Below, one piece after another: positions 37,201 to 43,728 of a stretch of DNA of 60,981 nucleotides. The notes below the pieces were generated by a model. It was not told the origin of the DNA. It saw only the letters and a program-made list of their open reading frames with translations, and ran no database searches. The stretch lies in assembly GCA_018240025.1 (NCBI GenBank), contig JAFEGM010000074.1, positions 43,811-104,791 on the forward strand, in the 5' to 3' direction. Source of the DNA: Verrucomicrobiota bacterium (GTDB lineage: Bacteria > Verrucomicrobiota > Verrucomicrobiia > Chthoniobacterales > SZAS-18). Position 1 is the stretch's first letter, and each line of letters begins with the position of its first letter. A program made the position numbers and the translations under genes.

Positions 37201-40200
37201 GATCGAGCGTGAGGCTGAGGCCGCTGACGTCGGCGTCGATCCGTCCGAGCGCCTCGTTGACGATGGTCAGCTCGTTCGCGCCGAACGAGCCGCTGTTGGG
37301 CGTCGCGCCGCGCAGCGTGTTGTCGAGATTGGTGAAGAGCCCTGAACCGCGCAGTCGCGCCGCGTCCTGCAGCACGACCGTGCCACCGCCGCTGAGCGTC
37401 ACCCCGCCGAGGAAGAGATCGGTGAACGAGCCGCTGGCCGCGAGCGTGAGGGTGCCGCTGTTGACGATGTTGCCGGACAGCGTGGTGCTCGAGTTGTTGT
37501 TCGCGATCACATTCCCCGCCAGCGTAAGGTCGCTGAGCGTGGCGACATCGAGCACGCGAATGAGCCCCGAGCCCACACTGCTGAGCGTGCCGCCGACGAC
37601 GCTGGCGCCCGCGGTCAGCTGCACCTCGGAGCCGGTGTTCGCCCGGATCACGCCGCCAGCGTTGTCGAACGCGCCGCCGCCCGCGCCGGTCAGGCGCAGC
37701 TGCCCGCCGTTGTCCGCCAGCATCAGCCCCTGGTTGACGAGCCCATGCGTGGGATCGGGGTCGACCAGCAGAAAGCGGCCGCTGACATTGGCCACAATGG
37801 TCCCGCCGGCCGCGTTGAGGATGCCGATGCTGTTGGCGCCGAGCGAGCCGCCTGCGGTCGATTCGCCGGAAATCGTGTTGCCGAGATTGGTGAGGATTTC
37901 CGCGCCGACCTGTCCGCGCACGCGGGCCGAATCGCCCAGCGTGAGTGTGCCATTGCCCGCCAGCGTGACATCGCCGGAAAGGAAGAGATCGGTGAACGAG
38001 CCGGTGGTCTGCAGCAGCACGCTGCCGTTGTTGGTCAGCGTGCCTGCGAGCGTCGTGCTGGTGCCGTTGTTGGCCACGAACGGTCCGTTCAAGATCACGT
38101 CGCGCAGGGTGGCCGCACTGAGGTTGCGGAAGAGCCCGCCGGTCCCCAGCAGCGTGCCGCCGCTGACGCTCGCGCCCTCGAACTGAACCTCGGAGGCGGT
38201 CTGCGCTTCGATCGTGCCGCCGGTGTTGTCGAAGGCCCCGCCCGCCAGGCCGCTGAGCAGCAGCACGCCGCCGTCGAGCGCACGCAGAGTCCCGGCATTG
38301 GTGAGTCCGCCAGTGCCGGGGTCGAGCCGCAGCGTGCGGCCACTGACGTTGGCCACGATGACGCCGCCTGCCTGATTCACGATCGCGAGCGAGCCCGCGC
38401 CGAGCGAGCCGCCGCCGGTCGACTCACCGTCGATCGTGTTGTCCACGTTGATCAGCACCCCGGCGCCGCCCGAACGGACGCGGCCTGTGTTGCCGAGGGT
38501 CACGGTGCCGCCGCCGGAGAGCGTGACGGTGCCCGTGAGCACGAGGTCGGTGAACGAGCCGGCCGATTCGAGCCGTAGCGTGCCTCGGTTATCGATCGCC
38601 CCGCTGAGGTTCGTGGTGCTGCCGTTCGCGCCGATGAACGTCGACTGCAGCGAGAGGTTCGACAGCGAAGCGAGGTTCAGATTGCGGAAGACGCCCGTCC
38701 CGCCGAGCACGCCGCCGCTGACATTCGCGCCGCTGGTCAGCTGCACTTCCGAGCCCGCCTGCGCCTCGATGAGACCGCTGGCCGTGTTGACGAAATCGCC
38801 GCCGCCCGCGCCGCTCAGTTGGAGCACGCCACCGTTGCGGGCGCGCAGAATGCCGGCATTGAGCAGCCCGCCGGTCGGGGCCGGGTCGACGAGCAGGATG
38901 TTGCCCGCACCGTCGGCCTCGATCACGCCGGCGCCGCGATTATCCAGCGCCACGTCGTTCGAACCGAGCGAACCGCCGCCGGTCGACGTCCCGCGGATCA
39001 CGTTGCCGAGATTGATGAGTGTGGCCGGGCCTGCGCCCGTGCTGCGCACGCGGCCGGAATCGCCCAGCACGAGAGTGCCCGTGCCATCGAGCTGCACCGT
39101 GCCGGAGATGAACAGATCCGTGAACGAACCCGCCGAGGCGAGCGTGAAGGTCACGTCGTTCTGCACCAGCGCCTGGAACGTGGTGGACTGGCCGTTGTTG
39201 AGGAACACGTCGCCGCCGCCGAGAAAGCGATGCCCCGAAAACACGAAGCCCGAGAGCAGGTTGAGCCGGCTGCCGCCGGGCAGCAGGAAGGCGCCGCTGC
39301 TGAGGCCGCTGACGGCATTGAGAGTCACATTGCCGCCGAGCGGGAAGAGCACCACTCCGGTGGCCGCATTGGCGAAATCGACCGCGCCCGCGAAGAGGTT
39401 GCCGCTGAAGTTCACGGCGAGCGTGCCGCCCAGGACGAAATTGACGTTGCTGAAACCCAGCGTGGTCGAGGCCGTGCTGGTGCCGCCCGCGATGGTCAGG
39501 TTGCCGTTCTGGACCGTGCCGCCGGAATAGGTCAGGCCATCGTTGAGGAAGAGCGCATTCGGCAGCGAGATGGTCCCGCCGGTCATGGTCAGGCGCTGGA
39601 CGAAGACGTCGCCCACGATGTCCTGGGTCAGATTGCCGCCGTTCACGAAGACGTTGAACGTGCGCACGCCGTTGTTGGGCACCGCCGGGTTCGAGCTCCA
39701 GCCGGCGGCCGTGCTCCAGTTGTTCGTGCCGCCGAGATAGATGGCATCGGTGACCGCACTGAAGATGAAGTTGGAGAGCGTGAGCGTGTTGCCGCTGTAG
39801 CTGACGAGGAACGTGCCGAGGTTGTCGGTCGTGGCGAGGCGGCCGCCCGGAGCCACATTGACGAAGGTGCCCGCCAGCGCGCTGGAGGTCGTCAGGAGCG
39901 TGAACGTGGTCCCGGTGGTCAGCAGGTTCTCCGTGCCGTTGGCGAAGGAGAGCACGAGATTGCCGCCGAGAACGGCGCTGCCCGCGCTGAGCGTGCCGTA
40001 GCCGGAGCCCGCAGTGAGGCCGCCGAGGGTAAAGTTGAGGTTCGAGCCGCCGAGGAGCGTGAGCTGACCCGAAATGGCGAGGCCCGTGCTGCCGGCGCCG
40101 ATGGTCGGCTGAATGGTCGCATTTCCGCTGGTGACGTTGCCGGCGATCGTACCCGAACCGGTCAGCAGGCCGGCGTTGAAGTTGAGCGTGCCGCTGGTGG

Positions 40201-43200
40201 AGAGGCTGCCGCCGGCCAGCGTGGTCGAGCCCGACGACTGGTTGAACGCATCCTGGAACGCGAGCGTTCCGCCGCTCACCTGCAGCGTGCCGAGATTCGC
40301 GAACGGCACGCTCACCGTGGTGGTCGAGCCGACGCCGGACTTCGTGAAGGTCGCGCCGGTGGCGTTGATGAAGCCGTCGGTGGAGGAGCCGGTGAAGCTG
40401 GCGCCATCGGTCACGCTGAAGGTCCCCGCATTGAAGAACTGCGCATTTCCGGAGAAGGCGAGATTCCCGCCGCTGAAGGCGGTCGAGCCATTCGCCACCA
40501 GGGTCCGCTGGCCCGAGAGCGACTTCGTCGCCACGCCGGAGATCGTGAGCGCCCCGTCGGCGCTGGTGGTGCCGCTGCCGCTCATCGCGCCGGCGGTCCA
40601 GGCCAGCAGGCCCGAGGTGCGGACGAGCCCCGCGCCGCCGAGATCGCCGCCGGCCAGGTTCACGTCGGCCAAGCTCGCGCCGATATCGAAGATCGCCGGG
40701 CCGCTCGGCAAATCCGTCAAGCCGGCGAAGACGAGGCTCCCGCCGGTGGCGCTGAAGTTCGAGAGCTGCAGCCGGCCCGCGCCGGTGAGACTGCCGGCCT
40801 GCTGGGTGAAGCCGTTCAACTCCAGGGCGGCACCAGCGGCCACGGTGATCGAACCGCCCGTGGCGTTGCCGGCGCTGACACGCAGGGTTCCGGACGCAAC
40901 GCTGACGGTGCCTGCATTGCTCAGCGAGGCCAGAGTCGTGGTGGTCGCGGCGCCGGTCTTGGTCAGGACGCCGGTGTTGGTGAAGCCGATCCCCGAGACC
41001 CCCGCGTTGTCGGTGAAGCGGAAATCGCCCGAGTTCACAATCCTTCCGAAGGGCGTTGTACCCGCGATGTCGCCGCCGCTGAGCGTCGTGAGTCCACGGG
41101 TGAACAGTCCCCGCCCGAGCGTCTTGGTCGTGACGCCGCTGATGGTCAGGTCGCCGTTCACGTCGAAGAGACCGGATCCGACGATGCTGCCGCCGGTCCA
41201 GCTGAACGGTCCGGCCACCGCGATGTTGCCGGCCCCGTCGATCGTGCCGAGCGAGAGCGTCAGCGTCGCCAAGGAGGCCGTGCCGCCCACCCGGACGGTG
41301 CCACCCGTGATCGTCGTGGCCCCAGACACTGCATAGGTTCCGACGTTGCGCAGGCCGCTGCCGGAGAAGAGCACCGAGCCCGGGCCGGATACGTTCACCG
41401 GGTCGAACGCCTGCGCGCCCGCGAAAGTCAGCGTCGCGCCCGCCGGCACGTTGAAGCTGCCGCTGCCGCCCGCGTTGAGCGTCAGGCTCGTGCCGACGAC
41501 GTTGATCGTGCCCGCATTGACGGCCCCGCCGAAGGTCGCGTTGGTCGCATTGATCGTGCCGGCCGTGATGCTGCCGGCATTGATCGCGCCGTCGAATGTC
41601 AGCGTGGTCACATCGAGCGCGCCCGCCACGTTGATCGCCCCGCCGCCGCTGAGCGTGAGCGCGCTGCCGGTGAATGCGCCGGCCGCGAAGCTGCCGCCGC
41701 CGGTCACGTTGACGCTGATCTGTCGAGCCGTGCCGGCGAGCGTGAAGGTGCCGGCATTGAAGCCGCCCCCGCCGGCGTTGAAACGCAGCTGACTGGCGGT
41801 CGCGCCGGCATTGAGGGAGCCGGTCAGCGTGATGGTGGGTGCCGTCGCGTTCAGGTCGAGAATGACGCCCGTATCGAGCCCGGCGGGCGCCAGCGAAAGC
41901 GTGCCGGCGAGCGAGGTCAGCACCACGTTCGGCGCGGCCAGCTGGCCGTTGAGCGTGAGATTGCGCCCGGCCACGAGCTCGGCGCGCGTGCCGGCGGCGA
42001 GGCGACCTCCGCCGGCCAGCAGCAGATCGCGCTCGGCTCCGGCGCGCACCTGGCTGAAGCCGCTGACGACGCCCGCCTGTCCGAGATCGCCGGCATTGCC
42101 GCGGGCGTAGAGCGTCAGACGATCCCCATTCCCGCCGCTGACCGTGAAGCCGGCGTTGAGCGAGATCGCGCCGCTTTGGGTGGCGAGGAAGACATTGCTC
42201 AGACTGGAGAAATCGAGGCTGCCGCTGGTCGCGGTGGTGATCCCGTTGACCCCGAGCAAGGCCAGCGAGGTCGGTCCGCCCGTCGTAACGAAGAGCGGGG
42301 TGCCGGCCAGCCGCAGCGATTCGAAGCGGAAGAACGTCACGCCCGGCGCGGGGAACGTGACCGGCGCGAAGAAGGCGTCGGCGCTGAAACCGAAGGTCAG
42401 GTCGAACGGCCGCGAGAGCGCCTCGCCGAACGCATAGGCCACCGGCGAGCCGTCCGTGGCGGCGCCGCGGTAGATGCGGCCCTGCACGTTGTTGGTCCCG
42501 GTCGTGATGACCGGATCGAGCTGCGCGATGGTGCTGCTGTCGATGACGAACTCCCCCGGCGCGACGGCCGGCAGCGGGCCGTTCTTCGGTCCGTCGTTGG
42601 GCGGCAGCGGCGGCAATGGCGGCACGCCGTTGCCCGCGGTCACGCTTTGGTTGACCTGCGCCAGCGGATCGAACGTGCCGATCAGCACCACCTCGTTGCC
42701 CAGCAGCGTGAGGATCGCGCTGGCCGGCCCGAGCGTGCCGTTGGCGATGGCCTGTTGCTGCTGCGCAATGGTCTGGTCGATGAGCGTGAAGTTGAGTCGG
42801 CCGCCGTTCGTGCCGGCGCCCGCCGCGGCCGCCGCGGCTGCCTGCGCGACGGTCTGTCCCGCCGCCAGCGCCGCCTCCTGGCCCCAGAACGCGTTGTTCA
42901 CCAGGAGGCTGGAAGCGACCAGCCGGCTGACGTCCACCTCCGCCGGCTGCGGCAGCGAGACGGTGGCCGGATCGCAGACCAGCATCTGGCCACCGTTCAA
43001 GGTCACGGTCTGGCCGCTGCCGTTGTTGAGCGAAAGCCGCAGCTGGCCCTCGAGGACGATGACCTTGATCTTGCCCTTCTTCTTCTTTTTGACGCCGCCT
43101 TCGATCACCTCCCGGTCGGGTGTGTACTCGAGAAGAATGGTGGTGCCTGTGATGGCGGCGGTGACGGCAGCCGTGCGGATCTTGGCTCCGCCGGCGTTCT

Positions 43201-43540
43201 TCGGCACCTGCAGCAGCATCGTGCCCTGCTGCATCTCCATCGAGCGCGTGCCGCCATCGAAGGAGAAGATGGTGTTCGCGCCGAGCCGGGTCAGCGTCTT
43301 GTCCTGGAATTCCAACTCAGCGCGCGACTTGTCGCCGGTCTTCACGCCCTTTTCGCCCTCGATGCGTGCACCCGAGGTGGCCGGCTGATCCGCCGCGTCG
43401 GGCGCGATCACGCGCACGTCGTTGAACGTCTGGGTCACGGTCGCCTGCTTCAGGTCGGCCGCGCGGAGCGTGAAGCCAAGCGCCAGCACGAGCAGTGCGC
43501 CGCCGCGGAGGAAGCGGGCGGAGGAGGAGTACAGATTCAT
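25289..43540 (-). CDS. Giant FecR-domain repeat protein, about 6083 residues
   Basis: A single uninterrupted frame of 18.25 kb. The start chosen is the ATG at 43540 (MNLYSSSARFLRGGALLVLALGFTLRAA), a good signal peptide; an in-frame start nine codons upstream is less likely. Residues about 55-190 form a FecR domain (ARIEGEKGVKTGDKSRAELEF, RLGANTIFSF, MQQGTMLLQVPKNAGGAKIRT, VIVLEGQLRL). A Gln/Ala-rich linker and a first Gly/Thr/Ser/Asn-rich beta region follow. Then come three tandem arrays: six repeats of about 190 residues, four of about 216 and seven of about 225-250. Four copies of a linker module (SxYGxL…LGGxLxxxFxxG…GxFxN…LSNF, then a TNNWS/NW…W…VPN segment) separate them. The C-terminus ends NVPNYSGSGGNGSTTGTF…GNAPGF. 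No autotransporter barrel, PEP-CTERM, LPXTG or dockerin was seen. A role as a surface adhesin or structural fibre is inferred from composition only. Confidence 0.88.
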   Translation of the reverse strand: MNLYSSSARFLRGGALLVLALGFTLRAADLKQATVTQTFNDVRVIAPDAADQPATSGARIEGEKGVKTGDKSRAELEFQDKTLTRLGANTIFSFDGGTRSMEMQQGTMLLQVPKNAGGAKIRTAAVTAAITGTTILLEYTPDREVIEGGVKKKKKGKIKVIVLEGQLRLSLNNGSGQTVTLNGGQMLVCDPATVSLPQPAEVDVSRLVASSLLVNNAFWGQEAALAAGQTVAQAAAAAAAGAGTNGGRLNFTLIDQTIAQQQQAIANGTLGPASAILTLLGNEVVLIGTFDPLAQVNQSVTAGNGVPPLPPLPPNDGPKNGPLPAVAPGEFVIDSSTIAQLDPVITTGTNNVQGRIYRGAATDGSPVAYAFGEALSRPFDLTFGFSADAFFAPVTFPAPGVTFFRFESLRLAGTPLFVTTGGPTSLALLGVNGITTATSGSLDFSSLSNVFLATQSGAISLNAGFTVSGGNGDRLTLYARGNAGDLGQAGVVSGFSQVRAGAERDLLLAGGGRLAAGTRAELVAGRNLTLNGQLAAPNVVLTSLAGTLSLAPAGLDTGVILDLNATAPTITLTGSLNAGATASQLRFNAGGGGFNAGTFTLAGTARQISVNVTGGGSFAAGAFTGSALTLSGGGAINVAGALDVTTLTFDGAINAGSITAGTINATNATFGGAVNAGTINVVGTSLTLNAGGSGSFNVPAGATLTFAGAQAFDPVNVSGPGSVLFSGSGLRNVGTYAVSGATTITGGTVRVGGTASLATLTLSLGTIDGAGNIAVAGPFSWTGGSIVGSGLFDVNGDLTISGVTTKTLGRGLFTRGLTTLSGGDIAGTTPFGRIVNSGDFRFTDNAGVSGIGFTNTGVLTKTGAATTTTLASLSNAGTVSVASGTLRVSAGNATGGSITVAAGAALELNGFTQQAGSLTGAGRLQLSNFSATGGSLVFAGLTDLPSGPAIFDIGASLADVNLAGGDLGGAGLVRTSGLLAWTAGAMSGSGTTSADGALTISGVATKSLSGQRTLVANGSTAFSGGNLAFSGNAQFFNAGTFSVTDGASFTGSSTDGFINATGATFTKSGVGSTTTVSVPFANLGTLQVSGGTLAFQDAFNQSSGSTTLAGGSLSTSGTLNFNAGLLTGSGTIAGNVTSGNATIQPTIGAGSTGLAISGQLTLLGGSNLNFTLGGLTAGSGYGTLSAGSAVLGGNLVLSFANGTENLLTTGTTFTLLTTSSALAGTFVNVAPGGRLATTDNLGTFLVSYSGNTLTLSNFIFSAVTDAIYLGGTNNWSTAAGWSSNPAVPNNGVRTFNVFVNGGNLTQDIVGDVFVQRLTMTGGTISLPNALFLNDGLTYSGGTVQNGNLTIAGGTSTASTTLGFSNVNFVLGGTLAVNFSGNLFAGAVDFANAATGVVLFPLGGNVTLNAVSGLSSGAFLLPGGSRLNLLSGFVFSGHRFLGGGDVFLNNGQSTTFQALVQNDVTFTLASAGSFTDLFISGTVQLDGTGTLVLGDSGRVRSTGAGPATLINLGNVIRGTSTGGGSLGSNDVALDNRGAGVIEADGAGNILLVDPAPTGGLLNAGILRARNGGVLQLSGAGGGDFVNTASGLIEAQAGSEVQLTSGANVSGGVLGGTGVFRNLNLASLSNLSLQSTFIGANGSTTNLSGAIDNRGTLRLESAGSFTDLVLTGTVTLSGGGTVTLGNTGRVRSGGAGVLINVDNTIDGESTGGGSLGAGSLAIVNQAGGVIVANVSGRTLRLDPGTGGLTNAGTLRALDGGVLLLSGLAGGAFDNTGGTIEAQTASEVQFEGASVSGGTLLGTGGLFRNLSAATLRDVILNGPFVANNGTSTTLAGTLTNNGSVLLQTTGSFTDLFLSGDVTLAGNGTLTLGDSARVRGQVGAEILTNLGNTISGESTAGGSLGANSIGILNAAGGTIVANVSGRFLLVDPDPTHGLVNQGLMLADNGGQLRLTGAGGGAFDNAGGVIRANTGSEVQLTAGASVVGGTLSSVGSGLIRVLDVATLSDLTLAGNVIANNNSSTTLSGNIVNSGTLTLAASGSFTDLFLGGVTLSGGGTVVLQDAARLRGSGLFTNLDNTLRGATPNSGSFGANELTIVNEALGRIDADVSGLSLTLDPDAGNLTNRGQLRALNGGILVLSGAGGGDVDNTGGIISAATGSEVQLTGGVTVVGGTLNGAGSGLFRNLSTAVLGGLTLNGNFVANNGTTTTLFGNVVNQGVLTVAASGSFTDLSMEGPVTLSGGGQIVLQDAARVRSALTGSSLINVDNLIRGATPSGGSLGAGEIAITNQAAGVVSADVAGQALVVDPGSAGGFVNRGLLQATGGGILALSGNGGGRFDNTGGTVRAFAGSEVRLSDNVTLSGGTLQADPGGLLRVTNFASLEDFALQGLLQVNNGGTLTLSGTVGGVNARVAVAAVGSFTDVFFNGTTTFSGALRLQDAARLRGSGTAPTLTNLGTIGGETGNGGSLGADSLGLVNTASGVIVADQAGLALVVDPSTAGLTNAGLLRATGGGNLVLSGNGGGGFSNTGTIEVAPGSRVTVGGTLTSSGTVDVGSGQLVVQSVGSFTQTGGTFQIAGGTVSNTAPLVFSGGLLTGFGTIGSLDNAGTIRPAIGAGSTGLSVGGLLLQGTSRLEFTIGGLVQGSGYGFLAASGSVTLGGQIVVSFANGFGSAISPGDTFTILTGGSIGGAFTTPLPGGRVFTADGLGSFQFTLTSTSIVLSNFSVAAALAANYAGGTGNWSDPTFWSTNPLVPNNGNGGSTFNVTIGSGTLTQDIAAGVTVQTLTLNGGTIFFPTGNTLTTNGLLTWSSNAALQGAGTVTAAGGALFGGSAFSDLTGGVTFVLPAGQTATQNGTNEIRLGGGAVFQNQGTFLAQTNFGLSSLPGGGVFNNTGTFTRDTQTGTSTIGGGVAFNNSGTVNVQTGTLSLNGGGVASAGVFNVAAGATLRFGGAYTLATGASVVNAGVVDFGFGNSTVGGSLTGAGEVRFTSGTTAFTASQSVGALTFAGGSISLGAGLSLTAGGPLDWSGTGVFDGGGTLFVNAGGTLGGSVFSDVLGGSTLILASGQTVTHSGSNQIRLGGGASIVNQGLFVEQTIFGASGQSGGGTFSNSGTFQRSGSTGTAALAVTFNNSGSVDVQTGTLALNGGGSSTGSFNVASGATLAFGSAYALAAGSTVANAGLLEFTGGNSTIGGNITGPGGLRFSGGAAAFTASQVVGAVTVAGGSVGLAAGVNLTAGGPFTWSPGGVISGAGALVANAGGTIGGSGFSDLTVGATLTLAAGQNVVHSDTNQIRLGGGATVANFGTFDEQTNFGVGVLAGGGTFRNHGTFLRSTSSAAAPITAVFDNSGLVSVTSGMLDLNGGGTSTGGIFQAAAGTMLRFGGNFTFDAASQLDGGGAIEFRAGTQTFGGSYLGTGTLVVSGGALTFTADQSLATLQLSGGSLAAGAGRSVTINSPLLWNVGTAALTGGGTFNANGGATFGGSAFSDLLGGSILNLASGQTALHNGSNQIRLGGGSSLRNAGVFQADNDSGIAAAAGSGSVSNSGTFVRANSGGPYAIAVPFANSSTVNVNSGTLRFDAGYTQSAGSLNLNGGALGGSTLTLNGGVLTGFGTVSAALQNSAQITPALVGGGLLVNGNVSLLTGSQLTFNLGGLTQGSQYGFLGVNGSVTLGGTLAVFFTGGFQSSVTGANTFTLLTSSSALAGAFANIASGSRLPTGDGFGSFLVTYAGNSVVLSNFISGVAAVWTGTSGNWNAGANWSGGTVPNSATLDVLIDSGRTGVASNVLMNGNFAVRDLTIDAGDALAIATGFTLTINGVLRNDGAISLQSGAGATLAFVNATTLTGSGSLTLASGSVLSSPSGLTNAAGHTLGGTGSITGPFTNRGTVNANAGTLTFNNGFNQDAASGQLTLGGGQVSAPTPFIIGAGSVGGFGTISGGLDVSGTLAPVGGVLNVNGGPLTLRSGATFQLTLAGTVGGTQYSLASVSGAVGLGGTLAATFAGGFGSGVRNADVFNFLSTSGTLSGNFANVLPGSRVSTTDGLGSFLFTRSTNILTLSDFLATITNPLSVSWLTATTNNWTNAASWSGGQVPNDTAAANGTGYNVTIAATGAPYTVSLSSGSFTVQSLNLNSANATLALGGVNLRALNGFTLQAGTLTMNGTTLRGSTLALTGGQLAPNSSGGNILDGLAVTGTLTLGTTSAALRLQNGATLTGTANVSGAGAVLGFEQTRTLSGLTVNLGSAGTTGFLSIESTNTVTLDSTVVVRGAGGVGGARLIGGNQTLINQGSITADLAGQSLIINPNLSFVNAGTVSALNGSILTVGASGSSTVTNTGTITANNSTVNFSADFTGAGVGTVNATNSTLNLQGQFRTAGLAGINRTGGSITLGGSLDNSGSTFAFTTALGSITLANGLVSGGSVNGASNPFLFNSGGSNRFNGVAVFNGLTLGQTSSTLRLSGGSTLAGSVVLSGSGATLGIEQSGTLDGFTVDLGSAGISAFFSIESTNTLTLGPGVSIRGVGGIGSARIISGTSTLINQGFITADLSGQALTISANNFTNQGTLGALNGATLNVGNATSQVYSNSGVIGANNSTLVFGADFTGSGLGTVNATNSTVTLAGNFLTSGLGGINRTGGVLQLTGFLDNTGNTLGLVSSRGIIQLNSGRVLGGTIDNSAGQAFEFSSTASNRFDGVSVTGGLQMSLTGSLLVLLNGSQIGGPVTLNGPGANLAVNQTATMQLQVALGTAATQAFLSIEGTNTLTLASGSLIRGAGAVGSARVFSGTSTLINGGSIEADTAGQTLTLNPNVLINNGTLAARNGGTLTIASATAFTNNGSILVDAGTLNLPGSYGPALLAAIAGQNGGVINLSGTLNNTGQTTTLPAAGGAFTLAGGTIRGGALLAAPNAGAAPLLFTTSTLNILDGVALDGAFTLGPSQTVRLQNGSIITGSFSLAGASSTLSIEQTATLSGPLAITLGANSAVLGIGGGNTFTIGGMTTVAGFGQVGPTLFGGGTNHLVNQGVLSANVAGQTLAISPNGTFVNQGVVDVGAGAILTFSTNWTNGGTITVASGGTLNLNGTYLGTAFGSITNSAGTINLGGTFNNAGLTTTLPASATAFVLNGGTITGGTLNVAPEAGAAALGFSSNSNNILSGVAVNGTLTLNASHSLRFNSGTGVAGAINLTGANSTLSLEQTSTLALVTLNLGATSATVGVGGGNTITIGGSALVRGFGAIGGTIFGGGTNSLVNQGTIAADVSGSTLLINPNGTFTNSNLLQASGGGVLTLNTAWNNAVGTISVGTGSTLNLGGTFSGNALGTINNSGGTVNITGAFNNTGLTTTLPASAGTFTLNGGTITGGTLNVAPSSGAAGLALTGSSNNILSGVRVVGDLTLGSASTLRLNSGSTFQGNVTLGGANASVSVEQTATFAGPLTLNLGATSVTFGVGGGNTLTLGSAVTARGFGALGGTIFGGGTNSLVNQGTIAADVGSSTLLINPNGTLTNTGTLQASNGGVLTLNTAWNNAGGTISIGAGSVVNLGGTFTGTALGTINNSGGTVNITGAFNNTGLTTTLPASAGTFTLSSGTITGGTLNVGGSAAALSFNSSSTNQLSGVAVVGNLSLPTSSTVRLNSGASITGTVDLPGSATVSYEQTATVSNATFNLNGSSNSIGIGGGNTLTLAATTFVRGAGQFGLAIFGGGTNQLVNQGTLTADVAGLALTVNPNGAFTNSGTINVLNGGIFTLAGGAASTSPGSIVVTNGTLNLNRTINVASLTGGTATIGIQVANDVTAPNGFAFNGVSGTTATDGGSLTLNTPGLTLGVGAGQINGLTANGGDSSAGAGGSGGSITVSTSATDLNVNANIDATSGASASATGGNGGSVTLNANGGSNAVNVTSRIRVSDSTAGRRSSRGGNISINSARATGTAINISSTAQLHALLDAAAPGPGGTINIVATGNSGSNIAVAGNVRADRGTVQIRHNGNGGTVNVASTASVRADVVKIGALGNNGILTIAGGTFDADTTIRLYATGSNGQVLFTGNTTLQGTSVKQIAGQTVTIQNGVQVNVLGTGPAQVFTNVPNYSGSGGNGSTTGTFTGQGATTQPLGNAPGF
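26380..30970 (-). repeat. Tandem repeat array 3 in the giant gene (7 units of about 675-750 bp)
   Basis: Each unit encodes a TxTL…NLG…GGGNTxTI…G…FGGGTNxLVNQGT…xL block. The LVNQGT-type landmark falls at about 26491, 27166, 27853, 28533, 29221, 29968 and 30718, giving spacings of 675, 687, 680, 688, 747 and 750 bp. The two units nearest the N-terminus are longer and read FLSIESTNTxTL instead. Two adjacent units share 43 identical consecutive bases (26869-26911 and 27556-27598), pointing to recent duplication or gene conversion. Confidence 0.85.
32830..35110 (-). repeat. Tandem repeat array 2 in the giant gene (4 units of about 650 bp)
   Basis: Units carry FGGSxFSDLxGG…LxxGQTxxHxxxNQIRLGGG…NxGxF…NSGTxxVxxGTLxLNGGG. 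The IRLGGG landmark (plus-strand cggat) is at 34986, 34332, 33687 and 33036, so the spacings are 654, 645 and 651 bp (about 215-218 residues). Confidence 0.85.
35870..39135 (-). repeat. Tandem repeat array 1 in the giant gene (6 units of about 555-571 bp)
   Basis: Each unit begins GSFTDLxxxG and continues VxLGDxxRVRS…TxGGSLGxNxxxxxNxxGGVIxAxxSGxxLxxDPxxxGLxNxGxLRAxNGGxLxLSGxGGGxFDNTGGxIxAxxGSEVQL. The GSFTD landmark recurs near 39130, 38555, 37995, 37425, 36870 and 36300. One full unit counts to 190 residues. A degenerate GSFTQTGG closes the array. Confidence 0.85.
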
Positions 43541-43728
43541 AGGCAGCGCGGCTGGGCAGAGCCGCATCCTCCATCCTGCCTCTGTCGCCCCCGTCGGGAC
43601 AAGCCCTGAGACGCGCGCAAATGGCAGAAATGACGGGCTCTTTGCCCGGCGTTGTCGGGGCCGGGTCAGACGGGGTGCGAATTGCGCCCCGCTTGGCCGC
43701 GCGCGCCAACTGCGCCATGGTCCCCGCC

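Noticed and set aside
26380..39135. Regular spacing suggesting a CRISPR array
   Set aside because: Units are 555-750 bp, degenerate, in frame and coding; no 25-40 bp direct repeat with unique spacers exists.
25551..43609. Many long plus-strand open frames opposite the giant gene (e.g. 38819-43609, 28103-30484, 31670-34093, 26660-28033)
   Set aside because: They are antisense shadows: Arg/Glu/Ala/Gly- or Pro/Ser/Val-rich, no domains, no signal peptides, and their periodicity mirrors the repeat arrays of the minus-strand gene.
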